Assembly: GCF_016127015.1 (NCBI RefSeq)
Contig: NZ_CP065972.1
Location: forward strand, 2,170,001-2,234,000
Source: Corynebacterium tuberculostearicum
GTDB lineage: Bacteria > Actinomycetota > Actinomycetes > Mycobacteriales > Mycobacteriaceae
Direction of reading: 5' to 3'
DNA length: 64,000 nucleotides
Within the stretch, counting starts at the first letter, position 1. Each line of letters opens with the position of its first letter. Positions 56,423-64,000 of the stretch are shown piece by piece. A program made the translations under genes and the position numbers. The notes under the pieces are model-generated. The model was not told where the DNA came from. It searched no databases and saw nothing but the letters and a program-made list of their open reading frames with translations.

Positions 56423-58185
56423 CGATCGCACTACAGGAACAAAAGTTGACCTTTTCGCGCACCTACCTGGAGGAATGCGCACAAGTGATCGACAAATCTG
56501 GAGCACATACGTTCATCGATTTTTATCGACGGCAGGCAAAAGGAATCGGTGGGCGCACGGCAACTGGCCCACGCTACTCCATCTTTGCCGTCTTAACGAT
56601 AGGACTAGCGCTGATTGGTACTCAACGTGCGCCGTCCATGGCAGAGATCTGGCGTACCCTCTGGGATCTGGATAGCGACACTCAGCAGCGACTGGGTCTT
56701 GACCTGCACGGATATAGTGGGGAAGGAACCTACCGCGCATTCGCCATGTGGCTGACCAGATATCTGGAACCGCTGGATTCTCTACCGGATATCCGTGCCC
56801 GCCGAGACAAAAACGGAGCTCATCGTCAAACGATGGCTGCGCGGACCGAGGAGCAGCAGCAGGCCTCAGTGGTCGCCAGTGAGCGCCTCCACCAAGTTGT
56901 TAATGCCATCGTAGCTGGGTCTATCGATGACCCGTCCCCGTCGGGATACAAGGGCGACGTGGTTGCGGATGAGACGATCATCGATTTGGCTGGTCAATCC
57001 CAAGGGCTGGGCAGCCGCGACGATAAGCAACGCGGTGCAGCATACTCCGGCGCCTTCTACATCCGCGATCGCGAGGACCACTCCCTGCATGCCGAGGCCG
57101 GAAGCCGACGCATCACCAAAGGCGGTGTAGGCCTTGGTGTGACTGCAGTCAGTCGGGTCGGGCCACCCCAGGCGGTCTATGGCATACCGTCGGTGATCAC
57201 CGCCATATCAATCGACAAACCAAGCTCCGGGTCGGTGATGAGCTTGGAGCGTGCTCTTCGCTTCCACCAAGAAAATGGCTTTGACCAGCGCACGAAACGC
57301 GGTCGGATCCCTTTTCTCACCGTGGACATGGGCTACAACGTCAAACGTCAGTTTTCTGATGTTGTACTCGATGCGGGGTACGCGCCTATTGTGCGGTATC
57401 CAATCTCGTGGCGCACCATCATGGCCTCAGATGCGCCAGGAACGACTGACATGTCGAGCGGCCCAGTCCAGATCGCAGGCGATTTCTACTGCCCCATGGC
57501 CCGTCACCTGGCAGGTGACGGGAAAATCACCCGCCGTACTGTGGATCTTCTCGACGAACCGGACGGTTTCGAACAGCATGATGCACAGATGGAAGCCCTA
57601 TTTCCACTGCTGATGGGCACGAATTCGCGTCCGTATCGTAAACGGGCGACCCGCGGTAGACCCAGTAAACAAGAAGTTGAAGGTGATCTTCCGGTGAAAA
57701 TCGATCTGGTTTGTCCCGCCGTCCAAGGCAGGGTGAAATGCCCGCTTAAGCCGGCTTCCATGGTTTCTGCCGAAAATGGAGCCCCTACTGTTGCACCGTC
57801 CTGGGATGCCACACGGTACCGGTGCTGCTCAAGCTCGAGTATTACTCAAACCTACACGCCTGAGCAGTGGAAACGGGCCCAGTGGGGGCTAGTGCCAGGC
57901 TCGTGGGAGCACACCGCCTACTACGAATCCGCACGTGCCATTACTGAACAACGGTTTTCCATTATGAAATCCCACTACGTCACAGGTATGGATAACCTGA
58001 GGCGCGGCGTTCGGCGAGAGCCAATGCTCTATATCACCATTGCTCTGTGGATAGCTGCAACAAATCGGGCTATTCAGGATTCATACGCTAGGCGGCTGCC
58101 ATCGGAGGATTCGATGAAAAAGCGCCTGCGCATGATTGAAGAAGACCTTGGTCGTACCCCGGTAAAGGCTCCACCTCGAACCTAA
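56419..58185 (+). CDS. DDE transposase-like protein
   Basis: 588 residues. An N-terminal region (LTIGLALIGTQRAPSMAEIW) precedes a candidate RNase H-fold catalytic core: VADETIIDLAG (Asp near 183), FLTVDMGYNVK (Asp near 303) and ARAITEQRFSIMKSHY (Glu near 508), with REPMLYITIALWIAATNRAI after it, the typical end of IS4/IS1182-like enzymes. The segment between the second Asp and the Glu is long (about 200 residues) and includes CPAVQGRVKCPL, possibly a metal-binding insertion. Translationally coupled to the recombinase-like gene. I do not recognise a named IS family. Confidence 0.6.
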   Translation: MTIALQEQKLTFSRTYLEECAQVIDKSGAHTFIDFYRRQAKGIGGRTATGPRYSIFAVLTIGLALIGTQRAPSMAEIWRTLWDLDSDTQQRLGLDLHGYSGEGTYRAFAMWLTRYLEPLDSLPDIRARRDKNGAHRQTMAARTEEQQQASVVASERLHQVVNAIVAGSIDDPSPSGYKGDVVADETIIDLAGQSQGLGSRDDKQRGAAYSGAFYIRDREDHSLHAEAGSRRITKGGVGLGVTAVSRVGPPQAVYGIPSVITAISIDKPSSGSVMSLERALRFHQENGFDQRTKRGRIPFLTVDMGYNVKRQFSDVVLDAGYAPIVRYPISWRTIMASDAPGTTDMSSGPVQIAGDFYCPMARHLAGDGKITRRTVDLLDEPDGFEQHDAQMEALFPLLMGTNSRPYRKRATRGRPSKQEVEGDLPVKIDLVCPAVQGRVKCPLKPASMVSAENGAPTVAPSWDATRYRCCSSSSITQTYTPEQWKRAQWGLVPGSWEHTAYYESARAITEQRFSIMKSHYVTGMDNLRRGVRREPMLYITIALWIAATNRAIQDSYARRLPSEDSMKKRLRMIEEDLGRTPVKAPPRT

Positions 58186-58220
58186 AAGGTCTGGAAACTA
58201 TTTAGCACGCATGTACTAAC

Positions 58221-58250
58221 ACTCGTCCTGCTTCGGCAGGGCGAGTTTCT
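58221..58250 (+). terminator. Terminator of the recombinase/DDE unit
   Basis: CTCGTCCTGC pairs with GCAGGGCGAG around TTCG and is followed by TTTCTT, 36 bases after the stop. Confidence 0.8.
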
Positions 58251-58439
58251 TCTGCCGTCAACGGGAGGGCAAAAGTAAAAAAGTTTGCTTGCTGAGGCCA
58301 CTTATAGCACGGTCTTTCATCGACTTTTTGGCCTAGTTGAGGCGGAATTTATTCTCGGGAGATTACATAAGTGCTGCTCGGGAGCTGTACACAAGAATTA
58401 CCGTGTGACCATGGGATGTGAACAGCACACCATCGAAAT

Positions 58440-58480
58440 CCGGAGATGGAAACCACAGAAGTTTCCACTCCGGTTCTTTT
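58440..58480 (+). terminator. Second terminator in the gap after the DDE gene
   Basis: CCGGAGATGGAAAC pairs with GTTTCCACTCCGG and is followed by TTCTTTTT. It ends a transcript whose gene is not visible; 58251-58439 shows no convincing coding sequence, so the gene it served was probably lost. Confidence 0.7.
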
Positions 58481-58507
58481 TATCTTTCCTAATCGCTGTT
58501 CTTCTGC

Positions 58508-58669
58508 TTAGTGCGCAGCATATCCATGCTCATCAATCATGTACTGGGTAGCAGTATTTAATTCCTGCTGGGAAATATACCGCAAACTCGGCCCCCGCCG
58601 CTGACCCTCCCCAGTGGTCGTAGTAGCGGGGGTTGGGGTGGAGTTCGGATAGTCCTGCGAAGTGCTCAT
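58508..58669 (-). CDS. Possible small protein, function unknown
   Basis: 53 residues from ATG 58669, ending RYISQQELNTATQYMIDEHG and a few more. The C-terminal half looks protein-like and the N-terminal half is Pro/Thr-rich. There is no Shine-Dalgarno, so expression is doubtful. Confidence 0.3.
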   Translation of the reverse strand: MSTSQDYPNSTPTPATTTTGEGQRRGPSLRYISQQELNTATQYMIDEHGYAAH

Positions 58670-58708
58670 AGCACTAAGGCAACCACACCCACGCCCGCTA
58701 CGAAAGGC

Positions 58709-58761
58709 CAACCACACTAACCTTGTGGACAACCCACACAGGGCTAGTGTGGTTATCCACA
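58709..58761. repeat. Dyad with direct-repeat copy and DnaA box
   Basis: AACCACACTA (58709-58718) pairs with TAGTGTGGTT (58745-58754). Between them is the second copy of ACAACCCACACAGGG (58729-58743), and a DnaA box TTATCCACA lies at 58753-58761. It could be an attachment site or a relic of a plasmid origin. Confidence 0.5.
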
Positions 58762-58804
58762 GAAATCCACGTTGGTTGCAGTGTTCGATAGCGTTTAGGC
58801 GGGC

Positions 58805-59045
58805 ATGTCGGTATGGGCCTCTTGGCTTGAGGCCATAGGCTTCTTAGAAAACCTCCTCAACCGCTACACCCCACGCATGCCGTGCGAGCCGGTCTTTGCG
58901 GTCATTGATGCCGAAACCACCGGCTTTAACAAGCGCTACAACCGCATCATTGAACTTGCTGCCGTGCACGCCGACGCATACTTCAATCCCGTCAACTCCT
59001 GGCACACATTGCTCAACCCTGACACCAACGCCGTGTCCACTACTC
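58805..59045 (+). pseudogene. N-terminal fragment of a DnaQ-like 3'-5' exonuclease
   Basis: About 78 residues from ATG 58805: FAVIDAETTGFNKRYNRIIE carries the first exonuclease motif (Asp and Glu of DxETTGF), and WHTLLNPDT the next conserved segment. Similarity ends near 59045, where sequence of the copper island begins; the His and Asp motifs are absent. Confidence 0.7.
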
Positions 59046-59089
59046 GGGGGCACCCCCGCCCACCTCGGCACTCAACCCTGCTGTGGCGG

Positions 59090-60571
59090 TTACTCGTAGC
59101 GAAGCGAGCTGAACATCCCGGTTTCCATGTGATAGGCGTTATGGCAGTGAAATGCCCACTCACCGGGGTTGTCAGCGATCAGGTCGGCAATCATGGTTTC
59201 ACCGTGGCGGAGAAGGACGGTGTCCTTGCGTAGCCCGCCGCTGCCGGGCAGTGCCCACGTGTGGCCGTGGATGTGCATGGGATGGGGCATCATGGTCCTG
59301 TTGCGCATGACCATCCGCAGGCGCTGGCCCTCCTGCACGGTCGCGGAGGAGGATTGGCCGTCGGTGAGAATGCTCCATTCATACGGCATCATCTGCCCGC
59401 CCAGGTCGATGCTGACTTCTCGGTCTGGTGTGTCCTCGGGCAGGAGTGCACGGTCTGCTGGCTTCAGGGAGGACAGAAGCAGTCCGGTGGACGACAACTC
59501 GGGGAAGTCGACATCGGGGTGGGGAGCCTGGCCGCCGGCGGTGCGGATGACGGCGAAGGCGCGGTCGTCCTTACCCACCGCCAAAGCCGTGAGCGGGAAG
59601 ATGCCGTCGTCGAGGATGACCTCGACGTCGACACGCTCGCCCATCGACAGGTAGATCGATTCGGTCTCCCTGGGTTGGACAGGGAAGCCGTCGGTGTGGG
59701 TCACGGTCATGCGGTGGCCACCGAGGGCCACCTTGAAGATGGTGTCACCGCCGGAGTTGATAAACCGCAGGCGGGCCTTGTCGCCCGGGCGAGCCTCGAA
59801 GGTCCGGTGAGCACGGGGGATACGTCCGTTGATGAGGTAGTGCGGATACATCACATCGCCGGCATCCCCGCCCAGTACCCGGTCCGGGGTGCCGTGCATC
59901 ATATGGCCGTGACCTCCCATCCCCTTCTTCCCGTTATGGTCGCCCGAACCCATTCCGGTGAGCTTGTCGAGCTCATCGTCGGGAGTGCCCTGAATGCCAT
60001 CGACCCAGTCGTCGAGCACGATGGTCCACTCGACGTCCTGGTCCTCAGCGTCTTGCGGGTCACGGACGATCAGTGGGGCGTGGAGGCCGCGATCAAGCTG
60101 CAGGCCGGAGTGGGAATGGTAGAAGTAGGTGCCACCGTGGGGGACTTCAAAAACATAGGAGAAAGAATCGCCAGGTTCAATGGGGTCCTGGGTCATGCCG
60201 GGCACACCGTCGGCTGCGTTGTGGAGTGCGATGCCATGCCAGTGGATGGAGGTGCTCTCAGGCAGTTCATTGGTGATATCGACCTGGAGGACGTCGCCGG
60301 CGGTGGCCTCAATGGCCGCATCCCCGGTGTCAGAGACGTATCCCCACGTCTTGGCTTCGATACCGCCGATATCCAGAGAGAGGGGCCGGGCGGTCAGTGT
60401 CCGGCGCACCGTCGGCTCACCGAGCGCAGTGGGGGTGGGAGTGGGGCGAAGGGAGGAACCTGGTGCCGAGGCAGCGGGTCCAGGGTCGCTGGTGCAGGCG
60501 GCCACGGCCCCGGTGCCGGCGAGGACGAGCCCACCGAGCAGAAACTGTCGTCGGGAAAATCCGTTTATCAT
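59090..60571 (-). CDS. Multicopper oxidase, exported by Tat (CopO/CueO-like)
   Basis: 493 residues. The signal peptide has a twin-arginine motif (SRRQFL, residues 6-11) and a lipobox-like VAAC at Cys26, so the mature enzyme is probably a lipoprotein outside the membrane. Copper ligands are intact: HWHG and HSHSG for the trinuclear centre, HPMHIHGH and HCHNAYHMETGM for the type 1 and trinuclear sites. A Met/His-rich loop (MGSGDHNGKKGMGGHGHMMHG, shown here as two parts MGSGDHNGKK and GMGGHGHMMHG) is typical of cuprous oxidases. It oxidises Cu(I) to less toxic Cu(II). It lies in a copper operon with CueP, downstream of a CopR-type operator. Confidence 0.93.
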   Translation of the reverse strand: MINGFSRRQFLLGGLVLAGTGAVAACTSDPGPAASAPGSSLRPTPTPTALGEPTVRRTLTARPLSLDIGGIEAKTWGYVSDTGDAAIEATAGDVLQVDITNELPESTSIHWHGIALHNAADGVPGMTQDPIEPGDSFSYVFEVPHGGTYFYHSHSGLQLDRGLHAPLIVRDPQDAEDQDVEWTIVLDDWVDGIQGTPDDELDKLTGMGSGDHNGKKGMGGHGHMMHGTPDRVLGGDAGDVMYPHYLINGRIPRAHRTFEARPGDKARLRFINSGGDTIFKVALGGHRMTVTHTDGFPVQPRETESIYLSMGERVDVEVILDDGIFPLTALAVGKDDRAFAVIRTAGGQAPHPDVDFPELSSTGLLLSSLKPADRALLPEDTPDREVSIDLGGQMMPYEWSILTDGQSSSATVQEGQRLRMVMRNRTMMPHPMHIHGHTWALPGSGGLRKDTVLLRHGETMIADLIADNPGEWAFHCHNAYHMETGMFSSLRYE

Positions 60572-60642
60572 GATTTAACCTTCCTTGGTGTTAGATTTCA
60601 GTGATACGGGAGACAGGCGCAGGTGAGGACCCGGCTGAGCCA

Positions 60643-61218
60643 TCACGTCAGGTGCAGGTCTGTGACACAGGTGGCACCGTCGTCGGCAGTGGAAAACTCC
60701 GTTGTGCCGGTACGCCCCTGGTAGCTGACCTCAATCAGACCGGTGGCATCATCGGGAAGCCAGAAGCCAATAAACCCGTTGTCGAAGGTGGTTGTCGCCT
60801 CGTCCACCAGCACCTCACCGGTCGCCTCATCGGTGATCGTGACCTGGATATCCTCATTGTCGAGTTCCCCCTGGCAGGTCGTGAGGCTGTGGTAGAAGCA
60901 GTCGTGGGTGGAGGTGAGATAGGGTGCGATCGAGACATACGTCTGATTGTCGGGAAGATCGAGCACAACTTCCTGGTCATCGCTCGAGAGCAGCAGTTCA
61001 TCGGCACGTACTGAGGCGATCAGATCCGTGGGACGCTCAGTGACCTTCTGCCGGTCGAGGTGATCAATGATCTCCACCGCATCCATGTCGGCCAGGCCAT
61101 GGGCAGTCAGGAATGTGTCCTGGGACACCGTCCCATCGGCGGTGGGTTCCGGGTCGGCAGCCGAACACCCCGTGAGGGCAAGGGCAAGGGTGGCGGCTGC
61201 GATCGCTGCTCGTTTCAC
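60643..61218 (-). CDS. cueP: CueP-family copper-binding lipoprotein
   Basis: 191 residues. Lipoprotein signal with LTGC lipobox (Cys18). The CueP core has the motif HDCFYHSLTTCQGEL, whose Cys-His-Cys residues bind copper, and a final conserved Cys in DDGATCVTDL. In Salmonella CueP stores periplasmic copper and supplies it to Cu,Zn superoxide dismutase. I use the GTG at 61218, six bases after AAGGAG; the longer frame has no signal peptide at its start. Precedes the multicopper oxidase by about 70 bases, likely one operon. Confidence 0.88.
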   Translation of the reverse strand: MKRAAIAAATLALALTGCSAADPEPTADGTVSQDTFLTAHGLADMDAVEIIDHLDRQKVTERPTDLIASVRADELLLSSDDQEVVLDLPDNQTYVSIAPYLTSTHDCFYHSLTTCQGELDNEDIQVTITDEATGEVLVDEATTTFDNGFIGFWLPDDATGLIEVSYQGRTGTTEFSTADDGATCVTDLHLT

Positions 61219-61543
61219 GTCAATCTCCTTGGATCGTGGTAAGACCATGAGAAGACACCGTCTCAAGGTCGATGCCATACCTTTATCTAGCACGGGTGCC
61301 TGACGGACTAGAAATCAAAAACCCTGCTCACAGCCTTATAACAGGGCGAAAAGGGGGTGAATTCGGTGGGCTGGGTCACGACCGGGACACCACCCCACAG
61401 CCGTGGGCGATGTACTTCTACCCGCCCCGGGTATGCGGTGCAGGCAGTGAAATCCCTGGTGGTGCCTGCTGAACCGACCAGGGGAGGCGATGCCGCCGAC
61501 CCAGAGAGTGACACAGGGGTGACGGCGGTCGAAGGGTGATGTT

Positions 61544-61563
61544 TGAAGATTTGATGAAGATTT
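61544..61563. promoter_or_regulatory. CopR-type operator (tandem direct repeat)
   Basis: TGAAGATTT-GA-TGAAGATTT, two perfect 9-base direct repeats in the 404-base gap between the divergent cueP and copR genes. It matches the CopR recognition sequence I recall from Corynebacterium glutamicum. It is placed to control both directions: cueP/oxidase and copRS. The rest of the gap shows no gene. Confidence 0.8.
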
Positions 61564-61622
61564 CCCCGCCGGGCACTGAGCGAGGGTGGTATTCCCCCCT
61601 GACCGGAGCGATACTGGGGTCT

Positions 61623-62345
61623 ATGGCTGACCGCACACCGACCACCGCCACGCCCCCGGGGCGGGTGCTGGTCGTCGATGATGAACAACCCCTGGCTCAG
61701 ATGGTGGCCTCTTACCTCATCCGGGCCGGCTTTGATACCCGCCAGGCGCACACCGGCACTCAGGCCGTGGACGAGACCCGTCGCTTTTCCCCCGATGTTG
61801 TGGTGCTGGATCTGGGGCTGCCCGAACTCGACGGCCTGGAGGTGTGCCGACGCATCCGCACCTTCTCGGACTGCTACATCCTCATGCTCACCGCGCGTGG
61901 CAGCGAGGACGACAAGATCAGCGGTTTGACCCTGGGGGCGGATGACTACATCACTAAACCTTTTAGCATCCGGGAACTGGTGACCCGGGTGCATGCGGTG
62001 CTGCGCCGCCCGCGCACCAGCACCACCCCACCGCAGGTGACTACCCCCTTGATCGTTGGTGACCTCATCCTTGACCCCGTCGCCCATGAGGTACGGGTGG
62101 GGGAGACGACCGTGGAGCTCACCCGCACGGAGTTTGAGCTGCTGGTTGCCCTGGGCCTGCGCCCTGGCCAGGTGCTGACCCGCCATGACCTGGTCACCGA
62201 GGTCTGGGACACCACTTGGGTCGGTGATGAACGCATCGTCGATGTTCACATCGGCAACTTGCGTCGCAAGCTCGGCACCGACACCCAGGGCCGGGGGTTT
62301 ATCGACACCGTGCGTGGCGTGGGCTACCGGGTGGGGCAGCCATGA
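61623..62345 (+). CDS. copR: Copper-responsive response regulator CopR (OmpR family)
   Basis: 240 residues. Receiver domain with phospho-acceptor Asp63 (VVVLDLGLPELDG), acidic pocket VVDDE and the conserved Lys in TKPFS. The C-terminal winged helix has LTRTEFELLVAL and VDVHIGNLRRKLG ... TVRGVGYRV. Start ATG at 61623 gives the family length; the open frame reaches 61536, through the operator. It overlaps copS by four bases. The copper assignment rests on the operator and on the flanking copper genes. Confidence 0.9.
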   Translation: MADRTPTTATPPGRVLVVDDEQPLAQMVASYLIRAGFDTRQAHTGTQAVDETRRFSPDVVVLDLGLPELDGLEVCRRIRTFSDCYILMLTARGSEDDKISGLTLGADDYITKPFSIRELVTRVHAVLRRPRTSTTPPQVTTPLIVGDLILDPVAHEVRVGETTVELTRTEFELLVALGLRPGQVLTRHDLVTEVWDTTWVGDERIVDVHIGNLRRKLGTDTQGRGFIDTVRGVGYRVGQP

Positions 62346-63454
62346 ATCACGGACCCGGCCTGACCTTCCGCTTCCTGGCCGCCCAGGTGTTGGTCGTGGT
62401 GATTAGCCTGTTGGTGGCCGCGGCCGTGGCCACGATGGTGGGCCCGACCCTGTTCCATGATCATATGTTGATGACCGGCCGGGAGGACCCCTCGCTGGAG
62501 CTGTTCCATGCCGAGCAGGCCTACCGGGGCGCTAACCTGATCACCCTGGCCGTCTCCCTGCCCACCGCCTTGATCAGCGCTCTGCTGGCCAGCCTGTGGT
62601 TATCGCGTCGTCTGCGCACCCCCCTGCAGGATCTCACCCGCGCCGCTACCAGCCTGACGGCCGGCAACTCCCGTATCCGCGTGCCCGCCGGAAAAGCAGG
62701 CCCCGAGGTCACCACCCTGGCGCATGCCTTCAACACCATGGCCGACCGGCTGGAACACACCGAACAGGTCCGCCGCCAGATGCTCTCTGATCTGGCCCAC
62801 GAAATGGGCACCCCCTTATCGGTGCTCACGGTCTACCTCGATGGTCTCCAGGACGGGGTCGTGGACTGGAATAATGCCACCCACACGATCATGGCTGACC
62901 AACTCACCCGCCTGACCCGGTTGATGGAAGACATCGACGATGTCTCCCGGGCTCAGGAACACCGGATCGATTTGGACCTGGCGGAGGAAGGGCTCGGGGA
63001 TCTGCTCCATACCGCCGCTGCTGCCGCGGGGGAAGCTTATGCTGACAAAGGCGTCAATTTACAGGTCGAGACCATTACGGACACCGCCCGGGTGCTCGTG
63101 GACCGGCAACGCTTCGGCCAGGTGATGAGCAATCTCCTGTCGAACGCGCTACGGCACACCCCGGCCGGCGGGCAGGTCCGGATCAGCGTCCACCGACAGG
63201 GGGCGTCCACCGCGCTCATCCACGTCGCCGATGACGGCGAGGGCATCCCACCTGACCAGCTCGGACACATCTTCGAACGCTTCTACCGGGGGGATGCCGC
63301 CCGCAGCCGGGACAACGGCGGGGCCGGTATCGGTCTGACCATCTCCAAGGCATTGATCGAGGCCCACGGCGGCACTCTCACAGCCACCTCCCCCGGACCC
63401 GGTCGCGGAGCGGTGTTTGCCCTCCGCCTCCCGCTGTCCCCCTCCCGACAGTGA
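62342..63454 (+). CDS. copS: Copper-sensing histidine kinase CopS
   Basis: 370 residues. Two membrane helices (about 11-34 and 66-88) enclose a short extracytoplasmic loop of about 30 residues containing His and Met (FHDHMLM), suitable for copper binding. HAMP region, then His153 in SDLAHEMGTPLS, N box NLLSNALRHTPAGG, and ATP-lid motifs DDGEGIP and FERFYRGD, GGAGIGLTISK. Translation is coupled to copR. Confidence 0.9.
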   Translation: MNHGPGLTFRFLAAQVLVVVISLLVAAAVATMVGPTLFHDHMLMTGREDPSLELFHAEQAYRGANLITLAVSLPTALISALLASLWLSRRLRTPLQDLTRAATSLTAGNSRIRVPAGKAGPEVTTLAHAFNTMADRLEHTEQVRRQMLSDLAHEMGTPLSVLTVYLDGLQDGVVDWNNATHTIMADQLTRLTRLMEDIDDVSRAQEHRIDLDLAEEGLGDLLHTAAAAAGEAYADKGVNLQVETITDTARVLVDRQRFGQVMSNLLSNALRHTPAGGQVRISVHRQGASTALIHVADDGEGIPPDQLGHIFERFYRGDAARSRDNGGAGIGLTISKALIEAHGGTLTATSPGPGRGAVFALRLPLSPSRQ

Positions 63455-63515
63455 GGAGGCTGCTCGGTGACCACACCCTGCCCCGCGTGAGGGCCGCACC
63501 CTCCACCCTTGAAAA

Positions 63516-63534
63516 TATACCCCGGGGGGGTATA
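63516..63534. promoter_or_regulatory. CsoR-type palindrome upstream of the copper chaperone gene
   Basis: TATACCCC-GGG-GGGGTATA lies 50 bases before the chaperone ATG. This G-tract pseudo-palindrome with TATA ends is the known operator type of CsoR copper repressors. No csoR gene is in the window. Confidence 0.7.
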
Positions 63535-63583
63535 CGCTAGAGGGTGGCATCTCCGCACCCCACCGAACCGAAGGAGCTTTCCC

Positions 63584-63910
63584 ATGATCACCTCCCCACC
63601 CCGCCTTTTGCCGATGGCCTCCCACGGCTGCAGCTGTTGCGGACCTGCCTCACGTGCCGACACCGCCACTATCCCTGCCGCCAGCGACTCGTCAGCAGGA
63701 GGGTCCTCCCCTAGCTACCAGGTCACCGGCCTGACCTGCGGGCACTGCGCGAAAAGCGTGACCCAGGCCCTTCAGGCCCTCCCCCAGGTCGACGACGTCC
63801 AGATTGATCTCGCTGCTGGTGGTGTTTCCACCGTCACGGTCACCGGTGTCGTACCTCCGGAGATGGTTCGCCGGGCCATCGAGGAGGCCGGCTACACCGT
63901 CTTATCCTGA
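63584..63910 (+). CDS. Copper chaperone with HMA domain (CopZ-like)
   Basis: 108 residues. The C-terminal HMA domain carries the Cu(I) motif GLTCGHC (Cys52, Cys55). The N-terminal 45 residues are unusual for CopZ and contain another cysteine cluster, CSCC (16-19), perhaps an extra metal site. AAGGAG precedes the ATG. It should pass copper to the ATPase gene that follows after 50 bases. Confidence 0.88.
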   Translation: MITSPPRLLPMASHGCSCCGPASRADTATIPAASDSSAGGSSPSYQVTGLTCGHCAKSVTQALQALPQVDDVQIDLAAGGVSTVTVTGVVPPEMVRRAIEEAGYTVLS

Positions 63911-63960
63911 TCAGTTCACCCATCATCTCGACCCCGGCCGGGTTGAGCGAAAGGAACGTC

Positions 63961-64000
63961 ATGAGCACTCCCCACCATTCCGGCGATCACCATGGTGATC
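63961..64000 (+). CDS. Start of a His-rich protein, probably copper P-type ATPase (cut by window end)
   Basis: Thirteen codons from ATG 63961, MSTPHHSGDHHGD, with AAAGGA upstream. A His-rich start after a CopZ-like gene is typical of CopB/CopA exporters, but only the first residues are visible. Confidence 0.55.
   Translation, partial: MSTPHHSGDHHGD

Noticed and set aside
58285..58551. 88-codon frame after the DDE gene
   Set aside because: No start site; it runs through a strong terminator hairpin and lacks protein-like composition.
39778..59045. Island integrated at tRNA-Leu by an integrase with attL/attR
   Set aside because: No copy of the tRNA-Leu 3' end was found at the far side of the island, and the only recombinases lie in the interior.
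59261..60604. 447-codon frame antisense to the multicopper oxidase
   Set aside because: The oxidase on the other strand has all copper motifs; the antisense frame has a Gly/Val/His-rich, non-family sequence.

Overview
The window is a chromosomal segment of a Corynebacterium, species not determined. The replication-origin gene order is rsmG-yidC-yidD-rnpA-rpmH / dnaA-dnaN-recF-dciA-gyrB ... gyrA, with a second, mycobacterial-type cell-envelope cluster (fhaA-fhaB-pstP-rodA-pbpA-pknA-pknB, then crgA). Erm(X) and the CopRS/CueP copper genes are also typical of corynebacteria.

Region 1 (1-16.4 kb) is the origin domain. oriC is best placed between dnaA and dnaN (4570-5301), with a further DnaA-box cluster upstream of dnaA. 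Between gyrB and gyrA lie a drug-exporter gene broken by an in-frame TAG, two small Corynebacterium-type proteins and a toxin-antitoxin-like pair. Region 2 (16.5-30.6 kb) is ordinary core sequence: tRNA-Ile, two near-identical tRNA-Ala loci each followed by the same terminator and the same long palindrome, MarR, Mpg glycosylase, polysaccharide deacetylase, metF-metE, DedA, HAD hydrolase, cyclophilin, rhomboid protease and an FAD oxidoreductase. An intergenic segment at 28025-28267 repeats the DnaA-box and AATTCCACA signature of oriC, 23 kb away from it. Region 3 (30.3-39.9 kb) is the Ser/Thr kinase and peptidoglycan-elongation operon on the minus strand, ending at a divergent tRNA-Leu.

Region 4 (39.9-59.1 kb) is a mosaic accessory island directly after tRNA-Leu: an ISL3-family remnant, a macrolide-resistance erm(X) with its attenuator leader peptide, IS3-type ends in inverted orientation on both sides of erm(X), a complete type I restriction-modification locus (hsdM-hsdS-hsdR) with a serine recombinase, recombinase and RNase H remnants, a HEPN-like protein whose 5' end is replaced by IS21 DNA, a complete IS21-family element, an IS256-family fragment, and an unusual three-gene unit (small DNA-binding-like protein, degenerate tyrosine-recombinase-like protein, DDE transposase-like protein). 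Region 5 (59.0-64.0 kb) is a copper-resistance island: multicopper oxidase, CueP, CopR-type operator, copR-copS, a CsoR-type palindrome, an HMA copper chaperone and the first codons of a His-rich protein, probably a copper ATPase.

The most unusual items are the distant oriC-like cluster, the three-gene recombinase/DDE unit, the HEPN-like protein beside the restriction system, and a 21-base sequence present identically in two unrelated genes.
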